From contig NZ_JAPCID010000033.1 in NCBI RefSeq assembly GCF_027587175.1, positions 17,921-81,920 of the forward strand: a stretch of DNA of 64,000 bases. Direction: 5' to 3'. This document shows positions 1 through 8,356 of the stretch, one piece after another. Below the pieces are notes generated by a model, which had not been told where the DNA came from, searched no databases, and saw nothing but the letters and a program-made list of their open reading frames with translations. This DNA comes from Solirubrobacter deserti (GTDB taxonomy: Bacteria; Actinomycetota; Thermoleophilia; Solirubrobacterales; Solirubrobacteraceae). Both the position numbers and the translations under genes were made by a program. Within the stretch, counting starts at the first letter, position 1. The number at the start of each line of letters is the position of its first letter.

Positions 1-7
1 GGCTCTT

Positions 8-27
8 GGTGACAATTGGGTGACAAT
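8..27. repeat. Tandem GGTGACAAT direct repeat at window edge
   Basis: GGTGACAAT occurs at 8-16 and again at 19-27, an 11-base period. Short repeats of this kind are sometimes found at the ends of integrated elements, but no second copy was recognised by eye elsewhere in the window. The true context lies left of the window, so a role as an attachment-site arm is only a guess. Confidence 0.3.
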
Positions 28-68
28 ACGGCCCGGGAAATGGGGCCCGGTGCCACTGCGACTCGAAC

Positions 69-509
69 GTGCGCACGATCGCGTTCTCGGCGGCGTTCCC
101 ACTCGACTCGAGCAGTCAGGTACGGCTCGAACAGGTCGACCATGCCTTCGAGGTGTTCGACAACCCCGACAGCTACCGCTCGTCGTATCCCGACATCGAC
201 GGGGTCCCGCTGTTTCTGCCGCTGACGACGGCGGTGGAGCTGCATGGCTTGGCAAGTGACGACGAAGAGCGCCTGGCCACCCTCGTAGGGACGCGTAGAA
301 CCTGCAGTTGGTACTTTCACGGCGCCGCGATCGTCCACGCGCTCGATCTGGCAGTCGGAAGCGTGTGGTTCGCGGACCAGTTCGCCGACGAGATCACCGT
401 GAGCGACTTCGGCGATTTCGACACCGTCGTGCGTCGGGAAGGTCTTTGGCAAGCGGCGTCTGGTCGGAGCGTGGACGCGGTCAAGGCGTGGCTCGATCAG
501 CTTCCATGA
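69..509 (+). CDS. Hypothetical protein, 146 aa
   Basis: The frame opens with GTG at 69 and encodes a soluble acidic protein with no signal peptide or membrane segment. I recognise no family. The middle is rich in Trp, Phe and His (SWYFHGAAIVHAL) and is followed by a Trp-Phe-Ala-Asp-rich stretch, which reads as a folded small domain rather than a shadow frame. A 168-base gap with no visible feature separates it from the next gene. A start upstream of the window edge is not possible in this frame without extending through the repeat at 8-27, so the GTG is preferred. Confidence 0.5.
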   Translation: MRTIAFSAAFPLDSSSQVRLEQVDHAFEVFDNPDSYRSSYPDIDGVPLFLPLTTAVELHGLASDDEERLATLVGTRRTCSWYFHGAAIVHALDLAVGSVWFADQFADEITVSDFGDFDTVVRREGLWQAASGRSVDAVKAWLDQLP

Positions 510-677
510 TCCACGACCGGGCAGCCTCTGCAGCCTCCCGTGCGCCGCGCGTCGCGGTCCGCCGACCGTGGCATTGGCGTGCGCAGGGCAATCGGCGCGA
601 TCTGGCCAGGAACTTGTCACAGCGCCGGTGCGCGGCCAGAACCGCCAGCGACGTCGGCGAGTAGGAGCAGCCCGACG

Positions 678-1907
678 ATGCCCCGCAAGGTCGCCTCGCA
701 GGCCGAGCTCACGGCGTTGATTGCTGCTGGCGAAGGGCTGATCTACAACGCCGACGGCAAGAAGCTGCACGCCATCACCTGCGAGTGGGTGCGCGGCATG
801 AGCCTGGGGACCACGAAGTACTACCTCGACACCGCCGAGGCACCCGCGTTCACCGCCGCCCGCGGCGCGCGGCCCTGCCCCGCGTGCCTTCCGCGCGGAA
901 CGTCTGCGGCGTCAACGCTCGTGACGCCGACGACGCCACCCAGCGCCACGGCGACCCCTGGCCCCGAGACGATCGCGGACGCGACAGGCGAGGACGAGCA
1001 CTGCGAGTTCGTCATCCGCGACCGTCAGATGACGGCGTGGACCGCTGAGCATGTACCGCTGTCGCCGAGGACGCCCACTGCCCGGCGAGTCCGCGCCGCG
1101 GTGGATCGAGCGCTGCCCGGTCTGGCCGCGGCCGACGGCGAGGTCCTGCACGCGACCTTCGCCGGCGCGAAGCCGATCCAGCCCGGCCGACGCGTCAGCG
1201 ACGCCGACGTCGAGAACCTTTTGCTCTACAACTTCGCCGCCCGCAGCTTCGACAACGCCACCGCGCACGGACTGCGTATCGAGCACGATCCCGCCCCTCC
1301 ACCGCCGACGCCCTCCGGACACCGCTACCCGATCGCGCTGCGCTACCGGCTCGCCCCCGCCACCGAGCCCTGGACCTACTGGACGCCCGTGCGCGAACTC
1401 GCCGGCTGGGAACCGGTCAGCCTCGGTGCGTTCGCGGGCGAGAAGCGCCTGGTCCAGGTGTGGTGGGCGCTGCGGCGCCAGGCCCGCCTCATACAGATCG
1501 GAAGCCCGCGCACAAAGGGAGAGACCTACGCAGTCATCGCTCGGATCCACCCGCCCACACACCACGGCGGGCGATGGGTCGCCAACCGCGTGAAGAGCGT
1601 CCTCGACGGAATCGTCTGTGGCTTCCAAGCCCAGCGCGACCGCACCACGGTGGCGCAATACGCCCGGAGGATCAACGCTGACCTGCAGGTCGGCGTCGAC
1701 GCCATCACGACCGCGCTGCTCGACGACGAGCATGCCGTCATCGGCGCCGTCGACCGACTGCTCTGCCTGCACGGTCCGCGAGGCGTCAGGTGGCTACCGG
1801 CCGACCATGAACTCGTCGTCGCCGACGTGCGGCCGGCGCCATCGCTCGGCGACCACTGGGCACTATCGGGGGAGATCCACACCGTCACTCCCCGCCCGCA
1901 GGCATGA
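678..1907 (+). CDS. Uncharacterised protein with N-terminal Cys motif (Ada-like zinc ribbon?)
   Basis: Translation most likely starts at ATG 678, preceded by AGGAG at 663-667; this gives 409 aa. Residues about 20-80 hold a Cys in CEWV and a CPAC pair about 40 residues later, with a His just before the first Cys. This spacing resembles the small metal-binding domains of the Ada-like type. A Pro/Thr-rich linker follows (about 85-115), then a long mixed alpha/beta region of about 290 aa that I cannot assign. The stop overlaps the next start in ATGA, so it is translationally coupled to the DUF429 gene and the two probably form one operon. Metal binding is inferred from spacing only. Confidence 0.65.
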   Translation: MPRKVASQAELTALIAAGEGLIYNADGKKLHAITCEWVRGMSLGTTKYYLDTAEAPAFTAARGARPCPACLPRGTSAASTLVTPTTPPSATATPGPETIADATGEDEHCEFVIRDRQMTAWTAEHVPLSPRTPTARRVRAAVDRALPGLAAADGEVLHATFAGAKPIQPGRRVSDADVENLLLYNFAARSFDNATAHGLRIEHDPAPPPPTPSGHRYPIALRYRLAPATEPWTYWTPVRELAGWEPVSLGAFAGEKRLVQVWWALRRQARLIQIGSPRTKGETYAVIARIHPPTHHGGRWVANRVKSVLDGIVCGFQAQRDRTTVAQYARRINADLQVGVDAITTALLDDEHAVIGAVDRLLCLHGPRGVRWLPADHELVVADVRPAPSLGDHWALSGEIHTVTPRPQA

Positions 1908-2746
1908 GCGAACGCGCGGCCGCGATCGGCGTGGACGGCTGCCGCGCCGGCTGGGTCGCCGCCATCGCCTACACCGACGGCCACGACCCGGCGCCGTCCG
2001 CCCCCGTCGCCCGCACCGAACTCCGCCTGTACACGAACGCCGAGGGCGGGCTTCGGCATCTCGTCGAAGAATGCGAAGCCGCCGGCGCGGGTGCCGGCAC
2101 CCCGAAGGCCGCGCCGGTGATCCTGGCGGTCGATGTGCCCATGGGTCTCCCACGACGAGCGGGGTTACGAACCTGCGATCACGCGGCGCGCGCGACCCTC
2201 GGGCAGCGCTGGCCGTGCGTGTTCCCCGCGCCCGACCGTGAGCTGCTCGGCCTCAGCTTCGAGCAGGCCCGCGACGTGGTGACCGCTCGGCGTGCCGCGG
2301 AGCCAACCGCCGGCGCGCATCCGATCATGACCCGTCAGGCGATGGCGATCGCGCCCAAGATCGCCGAGGCCGACGCGCTGCTGACCGCGGCGCCGGACCG
2401 ACAGCGCTGGCTTGTCGAAGTCCATCCGGAGCTGTCGTTTCGAGCGCTGGCGCTCGAACTCGGTCACCCGAGCGCAACCAGCGGTCTGCCGCGCAAGAAG
2501 CGCAGCGCAGGCCGGGCACTGCGGCGCGAGCTCATCGCCGCCGTGTTCGACGACGCCCTCACCCAGGCCGACGCCGCACCATGGACCGGAACGGTCGTCG
2601 GACGCGACGACATCCTCGACGCCTACGCCGGGCTGTGGTCAGCGTTGCGCTACCGGCACGCCAACGGTGTGGCGGGGGAGAAGCTGGTAATCCTCGGCGA
2701 TGGCACCCCCGCCGCGCACAAACTGCTCGCACAGATGATCGTCTGA
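1904..2746 (+). CDS. DUF429 family protein (RNase H-like fold)
   Basis: The N-terminus reads IGVDGCRAGWVAAI, the hallmark first strand of DUF429 proteins. That family is predicted to have an RNase H/actin-like nuclease fold, and the first Asp would be the metal ligand. Further family-type motifs are LAVDVPMGLP with a second acidic residue near position 74 and VEVHPELSFRAL near 170. The protein is 280 aa, normal for the family. It starts inside the stop codon of the preceding gene, so the pair is coupled. No experimental function is known to me for this family, so a nuclease role is inference. A strong hairpin lies downstream at 2810-2842. Confidence 0.85.
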   Translation: MSERAAAIGVDGCRAGWVAAIAYTDGHDPAPSAPVARTELRLYTNAEGGLRHLVEECEAAGAGAGTPKAAPVILAVDVPMGLPRRAGLRTCDHAARATLGQRWPCVFPAPDRELLGLSFEQARDVVTARRAAEPTAGAHPIMTRQAMAIAPKIAEADALLTAAPDRQRWLVEVHPELSFRALALELGHPSATSGLPRKKRSAGRALRRELIAAVFDDALTQADAAPWTGTVVGRDDILDAYAGLWSALRYRHANGVAGEKLVILGDGTPAAHKLLAQMIV

Positions 2747-2809
2747 CCCCCTCTCCGTTGTGCCCACCAACGGGGCCTGACGTGCGCGCAGCGGCCGGCG
2801 GAGCCCTGA

Positions 2810-2842
2810 GGCAGCCCAGCGAGCCCGCCGCTCGCGGCTGCC
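2810..2842 (+). terminator. Stem-loop downstream of DUF429 gene
   Basis: GGCAGCC (2810-2816) pairs with GGCTGCC (2836-2842), and inside it GCGAG (2819-2823) pairs with CTCGC (2831-2835). The loop is 7 bases, with a 2-base bulge on the left arm. It lies 64 bases past the DUF429 stop, with no T-tract, as is common for terminators in high-GC actinobacteria. Confidence 0.5.
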
Positions 2843-2901
2843 CAATGGACCACAGGTGAGCTGCCGACCACACGGGGCGAGTCGGGCCCTAGGCTCATGC
2901 C

Positions 2902-3483
2902 GTGCAAACGCCCCACCGCCTGCCCGATCTATCGGATCTTCCGCAGACCAACCTCATGGCCTTGGCCTTGGCGCAGAAGTGGGAGGCCGATCGGTACGCC
3001 GACCCAACGAACCTGCAGCTCGTCACCGTGGCGCGACAGCTCGACAAGGCCGTCCGCGACTACGAGTGGGCGCGCACGTCCTTCGACCAGCACGACGCGA
3101 TGTGGGACGGGGTCGGGCCCGCCATCCGCCCGCGCAACCGCGGCATCACGGTGCCCCTGTTCCAGGCCATCGGACACTGCGAAGACCTCGTGGCCGCGCT
3201 CGACAGAATCCTTCGCATCCTCCGCGGTCTGCGCGCGTCCCCGGAGCTTGCGGCAATCGCCGATCTCCCGCTGCCATCAGCCGAGGCAGCGGCGACCGTT
3301 CGCCAGGTACGAAACCGGATCGCGCATGGCGACGAAGACATCGCCGACGGCAAGGCCGGCGTGGTCGCCACGCTCCGCCCCGACCCGGACGGCATGCAGA
3401 TCGGGGATCACCGACTCAGCTTCGATGAGCTGGCGCAGTGGCTCCGGATGCTCTCGGCCTACGTGAATGCCGCGATCCCGTGA
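2902..3483 (+). CDS. HEPN-like protein with RNRIAH motif
   Basis: This 193-aa, mostly helical protein starts at GTG 2902. Near residue 138 it carries VRNRIAHGDEDI, which fits the R-x4-H signature of HEPN ribonuclease and RNase-toxin domains (R-N-R-I-A-H). The preceding helices (LDKAVRDYEWARTSF, EDLVAALDRILRIL) fit a four-helix HEPN bundle. No MNT nucleotidyltransferase partner is next to it, so it would be a stand-alone HEPN protein, as seen in some abortive-infection settings. The assignment rests on one short motif plus helical content. A perfect hairpin follows its stop directly. Confidence 0.55.
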   Translation: MQTPHRLPDLSDLPQTNLMALALAQKWEADRYADPTNLQLVTVARQLDKAVRDYEWARTSFDQHDAMWDGVGPAIRPRNRGITVPLFQAIGHCEDLVAALDRILRILRGLRASPELAAIADLPLPSAEAAATVRQVRNRIAHGDEDIADGKAGVVATLRPDPDGMQIGDHRLSFDELAQWLRMLSAYVNAAIP

Positions 3484-3485
3484 CG

Positions 3486-3508
3486 CCCGCCGGCGAGCCG
3501 CCGGCGGG
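3486..3508 (+). terminator. Perfect 9-bp stem-loop after HEPN-like gene
   Basis: CCCGCCGGC (3486-3494) and GCCGGCGGG (3500-3508) form a perfect stem with a 5-base loop, starting 3 bases past the stop codon. Each arm contains a GCCGGC hexamer, the known target of the NgoMIV and NaeI restriction families encoded later in the window. The following ~200 bases up to the convergent gene hold nothing I can name. Confidence 0.55.
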
Positions 3509-3714
3509 GTTGCCGGAATCTGCTGTTATCGCGCGCGCCGGCCGGCGGTCGCGCCGCGACCGACGTCGGGGCGGGCGCTGCCGTTCCTGCCTCGACCGAA
3601 CCGTGCCTGGGCCGTCGGACCGGTCGCGAGCATCACTCCTCGTCGGGCTCATCTCGCAGATCCTCCAGAGCGTCGCCTGGTCCGGTGCGGGCGGCGGGAC
3701 GGACACGCGAGCAC

Positions 3715-4905
3715 CTACTCGGCCGGGAAGCGGGCGCTGACCCCGAGCACGTCCGCGACTGCGCGCGTGGCCGACTGCTCGGTCTGGTCGCCGTCAGCCG
3801 ACACCGAGATGCGGCGCCACGGGAAGAAGTCCTCGGGAACCGGGTGATCCGCGTTCGGGTTCGTCCACAGCGTCGGCTCGACGTCCGCGACGGCAGTCGG
3901 GCTCAGGTTCGTCGCCGTGATGATCCCCGACAGGCGGCGGGACCGGTCAGGGGCGCCGTGTCCCCACACGCCTCCCGGCCCCACAAGCGCGTCCATGATG
4001 TCGGTGTCGGTGACGAAGTCTCCCGCGCAGAGGACGGCGATGACGTACGGCAGGTCGTCGAGCTCGTAGCGGTGCTTGAGCTTGCGGTGCAGCGCGGCGG
4101 CGAGGAGGACATCGTCGTTGAGCGTCCGCGGGCCGTCGAACTCGATGCGACGCTCGCCTTCGATCACGTGGCGGTAGTTGTCGGGCCCTTCGACAATGGA
4201 CCCGATCACACCGAGGTCGGGGCGTCCGCGAAGATCAGGCTGCCATCCGGTGGCGACGAGGTCGACCGTCCAGCCATCGACCTCGATGCGACGGGCGGCC
4301 GCCTCCCCGTCTGCCGCGACACGCGCGATCTCCTCATCTGGGTCCATGGTCCGCAGCCACCCGTCGATCCGGCGGATCAGCCGCTTCCCGGGCGTGTCAG
4401 GTCCGACGGCGCGCACGTTGACGTGGAGGAGGAAGTCGCGCACGGTGATGCGCTCGATCGCGTCGTAGAGCTGTTGGAGCCGTGGTCGAGCGGTCGGGTC
4501 CACCACGTCGTCGCCGAGCGCGACGGTGACCTCCACGAAGCAGCGGGCGTCGGCGCGTCGCAGGAGAAGATCGGGCCGCATGTGGCCTGGGTCCTCGCGG
4601 CCGATGTCGCAGTCGACCTCGTCATAGCCGCCGCGGAGCGCCAGCTCGTGCTGGTAGAGCTCGTGGAAGGCGCCGAGGTGGTCGTCGCACCGCTCGCTCG
4701 TGAAGCGTGGCCGGATCGACTTCTGAGCGTCGGCGTGCAGCCCGTCGAACCACCGATCCATCAGTGCCCGGACGGGCACCACCCACGGCTCCGGCCGACG
4801 GTCCAGGCGGGCGTAATCCGACATCTTCGCCGGCAAGCCCGCGCCCCGGACTCGAACCCCGGATTGGAAGAGCGACGCGGTGGGTGTAGCGGCCGACGAC
4901 GGCAT
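3715..4905 (-). CDS. Uncharacterised protein with possible PD-(D/E)XK-like nuclease core
   Basis: A 396-aa protein results if translation starts at the ATG whose complement ends at 4905; a longer frame opens at 4983, and no clear ribosome-binding site decides between them. About one third in, the sequence DPGHMRPDLLLRRADARCFV followed by EVTVALGD has the order of a PD-(D/E)XK nuclease core: a PD on one strand, then E-x-T on the next. The Lys is replaced by Thr, so activity is doubtful. The C-terminal half ends in an aromatic segment with PEDFFPWRRIS. I recognise no named family. It is convergent to the HEPN-like gene and lies in a run of minus-strand accessory genes. Confidence 0.55.
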   Translation of the reverse strand: MPSSAATPTASLFQSGVRVRGAGLPAKMSDYARLDRRPEPWVVPVRALMDRWFDGLHADAQKSIRPRFTSERCDDHLGAFHELYQHELALRGGYDEVDCDIGREDPGHMRPDLLLRRADARCFVEVTVALGDDVVDPTARPRLQQLYDAIERITVRDFLLHVNVRAVGPDTPGKRLIRRIDGWLRTMDPDEEIARVAADGEAAARRIEVDGWTVDLVATGWQPDLRGRPDLGVIGSIVEGPDNYRHVIEGERRIEFDGPRTLNDDVLLAAALHRKLKHRYELDDLPYVIAVLCAGDFVTDTDIMDALVGPGGVWGHGAPDRSRRLSGIITATNLSPTAVADVEPTLWTNPNADHPVPEDFFPWRRISVSADGDQTEQSATRAVADVLGVSARFPAE

Positions 4906-5034
4906 GTCCCAAGGGTAGGCCGCGGTCCGGTCGGCGCGGTGGCGCCTTAGCGCGTTCGCCCGAATAGCGGTACACCGCGGCATCGCGCGTCGCCCCGTGC
5001 GTCCCCAGGCGATCAGGCGTGACGGGCTGCCCGC

Positions 5035-5640
5035 CTAGTCCGGAGGGGTCAGCCAGTGCTTGGTCCAGATCGAGTAGTTCCACTCGTCGAGGACCTTCAG
5101 GAGCGTGTGCCCGAAGGTGTCCTCGTGGACCGACGTCGTGCACTGCTCGATCGCGTACTGCATGAAGAGCAGGTAGTACTCCGGCGGCGCCCCGTCGTCG
5201 CGCCACTTCCACCCGATGTACGCGATTGCGATTCTGCGGTCCCACATCGGGAAGAACCGCGGATGCAGCACGGACAGCGCCTTGGCGGCGCCGACCTGCC
5301 CGACGACCGCCTTGAACGCCGCGTAAATCTCCTTGACCGTGTCGTGCTCGTCGTCTGCCAGTGTCGCGATGTGCCGGTTGGTGAACCCCGTGCGCGCGGC
5401 GGCGGTGTCTTCGAGGACGCACATGATGTCCGTCGGCGTGGTCTTCGGGCCCTTCGGCGACCAGATGCGCAGCAGGGCGTGGATCGCTTCGCCGGCTGTG
5501 AACGTGTCGCCCGCCAGCAGTTCGCGGGTCAGCCGGTGCGCGTACTCGGTCGGCTCCTTCTCCGTGTAGACCCCGTGCGCGTGATGCAGCTCGTCGGCGG
5601 TCGGGTGGTGAAGGGGGAGCGCTTTGGGCAACCGGGGCAA
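5035..5640 (-). CDS. Hypothetical protein, 201 aa
   Basis: This soluble protein carries the recognisable stretch VLHPRFFPMWDRRIAIAY, similar to a motif (LHP..FP.WD..I) in a scattered group of unnamed bacterial proteins, often near mobile or defence genes. The first half is helical and charged (TRELLAGDTFTAGEAIHALL); the last third is aromatic (YYLLFMQYAIEQC). It ends in WLTPPD. It lies 9 bases downstream of the DUF4238 gene on the same strand, so the two are probably co-transcribed. No catalytic residues can be named. Confidence 0.6.
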   Translation of the reverse strand: MPRLPKALPLHHPTADELHHAHGVYTEKEPTEYAHRLTRELLAGDTFTAGEAIHALLRIWSPKGPKTTPTDIMCVLEDTAAARTGFTNRHIATLADDEHDTVKEIYAAFKAVVGQVGAAKALSVLHPRFFPMWDRRIAIAYIGWKWRDDGAPPEYYLLFMQYAIEQCTTSVHEDTFGHTLLKVLDEWNYSIWTKHWLTPPD

Positions 5641-5649
5641 CGTCGTCGG

Positions 5650-6702
5650 CTACGCGGGCCGCGGGCCGGAGTAGTGGACCTTCGGGGCGACCGGCGCGGG
5701 GACCGATTCAGAGTCGGCCTGCACCTTCGCGTGGAGGCCGGCGACGACGCTGGTGGTCGTCCCGAAGATCTTCTGGGCGGCCCAACCGTACGTGCGCAGG
5801 TTGATCGCGTCGACCGTCGCGGTGTCGGCGGATGCGACGGCGTAGCGGCTGCCGCCTGGGGTCAGTTTGAGGCAGGCGCCGGGCGCGAGCGGGACCGTCG
5901 TCTCCGCGGTCGCCGAGCTCGCCCACATGTTGCCGCGCGTCGCCGGAAGGTTGGGGTCCCACATCGCCATGCCCCGGTCGTTCTCGATGAACTCCTCGTC
6001 GGTCGTCAGCACCGTCCAGTCGAGCGCCGCGACGGTCAGTGCGATCTGGCTGACGTTGAGCGACAGGGATTGGAACGCCGCCTCGGGCGTCGTCTGCACC
6101 GGTCCGTCGGGGTCGGGCATCTTCTTCTTCTGCGCCTCGGCGAACGAGCGGATCTCCTTGTCGCCGGCGGTGGGGTTGATCGTCCGCCGGTACGCAGCGG
6201 CGACCGCCTCGAAGTCGTCGAGCTTCGCGCGGCGCGAGCGCAGGAACTCCCGAGCGGCGAACTCGGCCAGGCGGCGATGGTCGGCGAGGCCGGGAGGCGT
6301 GCGCCCCTGCTGGAGAGCAAGGAAGAACGCGATCGTCCACCGGTCCTCGTCGGCGATCGACTGGGGCGCCGTCCCGAGGCGCTTGATCGGGTCCGCGGCA
6401 TGCCCCTCGATGATGGACATGAACGTCTCGATCTTGCGGTCGAGCACGCCGTCGTCGTCGTGCAACGAGTAGAGCTCGCCCACGAACGCGACGTTGTCCG
6501 GCTTCGTCGTCTCCGTGCGGCCGGTGGCGACGGTCAGGACGGCGAGCCTGCCCTCCCGCTTCTGCGGCGTCGCCCACCGGGCGAGCAGGAAGCTCGGGAC
6601 GTAGTGGTGGCGTTGCGCCTTGGTCTGGGACAGCGGCGTGCCCGACTCGACGAGTTTGCGGAGGTGACGGACGAAGGCGGGCTCGGGGGACTGGTTGGCC
6701 AC
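5650..6702 (-). CDS. DUF4238 domain-containing protein
   Basis: The N-terminal region contains QRHHYVPSFLLARWA (about residues 30-45), the defining start of DUF4238 (HHYVP-x-FL-x-xFA type). The body continues with EGHAADPIKRL and DRWTIAFFLALQQGRTP, also typical of this family. The 350-aa length matches full members. The function is not established; DUF4238 genes are commonly seen in accessory regions and have been discussed as possible nucleases. It stands upstream of the 201-aa gene in the same orientation and about 40 bases downstream of the broken DUF3644 gene. Confidence 0.85.
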   Translation of the reverse strand: MANQSPEPAFVRHLRKLVESGTPLSQTKAQRHHYVPSFLLARWATPQKREGRLAVLTVATGRTETTKPDNVAFVGELYSLHDDDGVLDRKIETFMSIIEGHAADPIKRLGTAPQSIADEDRWTIAFFLALQQGRTPPGLADHRRLAEFAAREFLRSRRAKLDDFEAVAAAYRRTINPTAGDKEIRSFAEAQKKKMPDPDGPVQTTPEAAFQSLSLNVSQIALTVAALDWTVLTTDEEFIENDRGMAMWDPNLPATRGNMWASSATAETTVPLAPGACLKLTPGGSRYAVASADTATVDAINLRTYGWAAQKIFGTTTSVVAGLHAKVQADSESVPAPVAPKVHYSGPRPA

Positions 6703-6741
6703 GTCGCAGAGCGTAGGACGGACGCGACCGAGCTGGGCGGT

Positions 6742-7796
6742 TCAGGCGGCGGCGGTCGCCACGACGGGCTCGGGCGCGTGCCCGGTCACCGCCTCGAAGA
6801 TGGCCATGTCGCGAAGATCGCGCACGAGCTTGCGCACCCATGCATCGGTGTAGAGGTAGTCGCGGTGCGGCTCGTCGTAGACGCAGTAGCGCGTCTCGGT
6901 CACCGCTGGCCGGGCGGTGCCGGATGGCGGCCGTACCCTAAAGTGCCGCCATGCCGGCGTGTGGTGGCGGTGGGTCGTGAAGACCATCCCGAGCTCGGCC
7001 TGTACAAGAGCTGCGACGTCACTGGCCTTGTGCTTTCCCTTGTTCTGGACGGCACCTCCTTATTGCGCACGATCGTCTGCACCGTGTCGCGCGCCCCGCG
7101 CTGCGCATCGGTCATCTCGTCCTCGCGCAGGAAGCGCATGACGACGTCGCTCTCCGCCTTCGGGCCAGTCTGCGGGAGCAGGTAGACGCGGAAGTCGTAG
7201 CGCCAGTCGCCCTGCACGGCCTCCGGTAGCGCCGCGTCGTGCTCGCGGATGAACGACGTCACCCGCTTTGGCAACTTGCGGTGCGTCGCCTTGAGCGTCG
7301 CGACGGCGTCGGGGGTCAGGCTCGACATGAACACCGGGAAGCGCAGGCTGTCGGCCAGCCCCTCCTCGCCTCCGAACCAGTCCACGAGCGACTCCTCGAA
7401 GTTCAGGACGAGCGCCTGGCTCTTGCCCGCGATCGCCGTCGCGAGTTGCTCCTCGTAGCGGTGCTCGATCTTGTTGCGCAGCTTGATGAAGAACTGGACG
7501 TTGCAGCGGACGGGGTTGGCCGGGTCCGGGAACGCCTCGCGGATGCACCGCGCGAGCTCCCACACCTTGATCTCGCTGTCGACGCGCTCGAAGTGGCCGT
7601 TGGGCTTGCGATAGCGGATGTCGACGCCGTCGCGCGCGAAGCGCGCGTGGAGCATGTGCAGCCACGACAGGTGCATGTGGACCACGAAGCCCTCCAGGCT
7701 CCGTTCTGCTGCCGTCCGGTTGTAGAGGTCGACGGCCAAGAGGGCCTCCCGGCGACCGGCCTGCTGAGTGTGCCACCACTTCGAGCGAGCAGGCAT
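6742..7796 (-). pseudogene. DUF3644 protein gene broken by a single-base frameshift
   Basis: The upstream frame, starting at ATG 7796, encodes RSKWWHTQQAGRREALLAVD and later NVQFFIKLRNKIEHRYEEQL, the diagnostic core of DUF3644. After VRNKEVP (codon at 7052-7050) this frame turns into unrelated sequence. The frame one base back continues as VQNKGKHKASDVAALVQAEL, then TTHRHHTPAWRHFRVRPP and a YCVYDEPHRDYLYT segment, the normal C-terminal domain of these proteins. One base is therefore missing near 7050, for instance one G of a GG pair. Restored, the protein is about 350 aa, the usual length. A strong AAGGAGGT sits just before the shift, so a recoding event cannot be fully excluded, but deletion or sequencing error is simpler. 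Confidence 0.75.
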
Positions 7797-8356
7797 GTGC
7801 GGAGAGTAGATATCGCTCCGGCGGCCTACGCCCGCGTAGATAGCTGAGAACGCCGCGCTGCAGGGGGGTGAACCGGTTGCGGGTGCCACCGTACGCCGAG
7901 AGTCGCCGGGCGCAGTCAGGCCGTCGACGGTGCATCGCCACGCCTTCCGGAACGTTGGACGACGAGTGATCACGACATGGCGCTCGGCGGCCTGATCGCC
8001 GCGGCCGCCGTGCTCGTCGCACGTGCCGTCGCCAACTCGTCGGTGGTCCCGCGTGTTGCTCGGGGGTCACCGACGTCCAACTGGGGCGTGGAGAACCCCA
8101 CAAGTTGCAAGCCCGTCGCGCCTGGCGCGACGTTGGGTGCAGTTCGCCGCCCGGTTGAACCCCACGTGGGTCTTCCGGATAAGGACCGCCCGGAACGGCC
8201 GGTATCGCCGGAATATCCCGGATAGGCAGATCCCGCTGTTGTAGATTCGCTGCTAGGGCGTCGATTACGAACCTGGAACCGAGCCCCAAAGGCTGATCGC
8301 GGCGGTCGACCGCGCCGGGACCTCAGGTCAGTAGGCAGATCACCGGCGTGCGCCGT
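7797..8356. other. Gene-free stretch between DUF3644 remnant and integrase
   Basis: Open frames here are short and lack recognisable protein features. In many integrated elements the attachment site lies just downstream of the integrase gene, which would place it around 8230-8350. I see no tRNA end or repeat there. Confidence 0.4.

Noticed and set aside
40..75. Complement of this stretch ends like a tRNA (GTTCGAGTC near the end)
   Set aside because: The flanking bases do not form the T-stem or an acceptor stem, and no anticodon arm lies at the right distance.
3685..4950. Long open frame on the plus strand opposite the nuclease-like gene
   Set aside because: Val/Arg/Asp-rich antisense shadow; the minus-strand frame has the protein-like composition and a motif.
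6742..6987. Independent 81-aa gene
   Set aside because: The frame continues upstream as the normal C-terminal part of DUF3644 proteins, so it is the second half of a frameshifted gene.
5056..7185. 709-codon plus-strand frame opposite the DUF4238 gene
   Set aside because: Val/Arg-rich composition without domains; it is the complement of recognisable DUF4238 and DUF3644 coding sequence.
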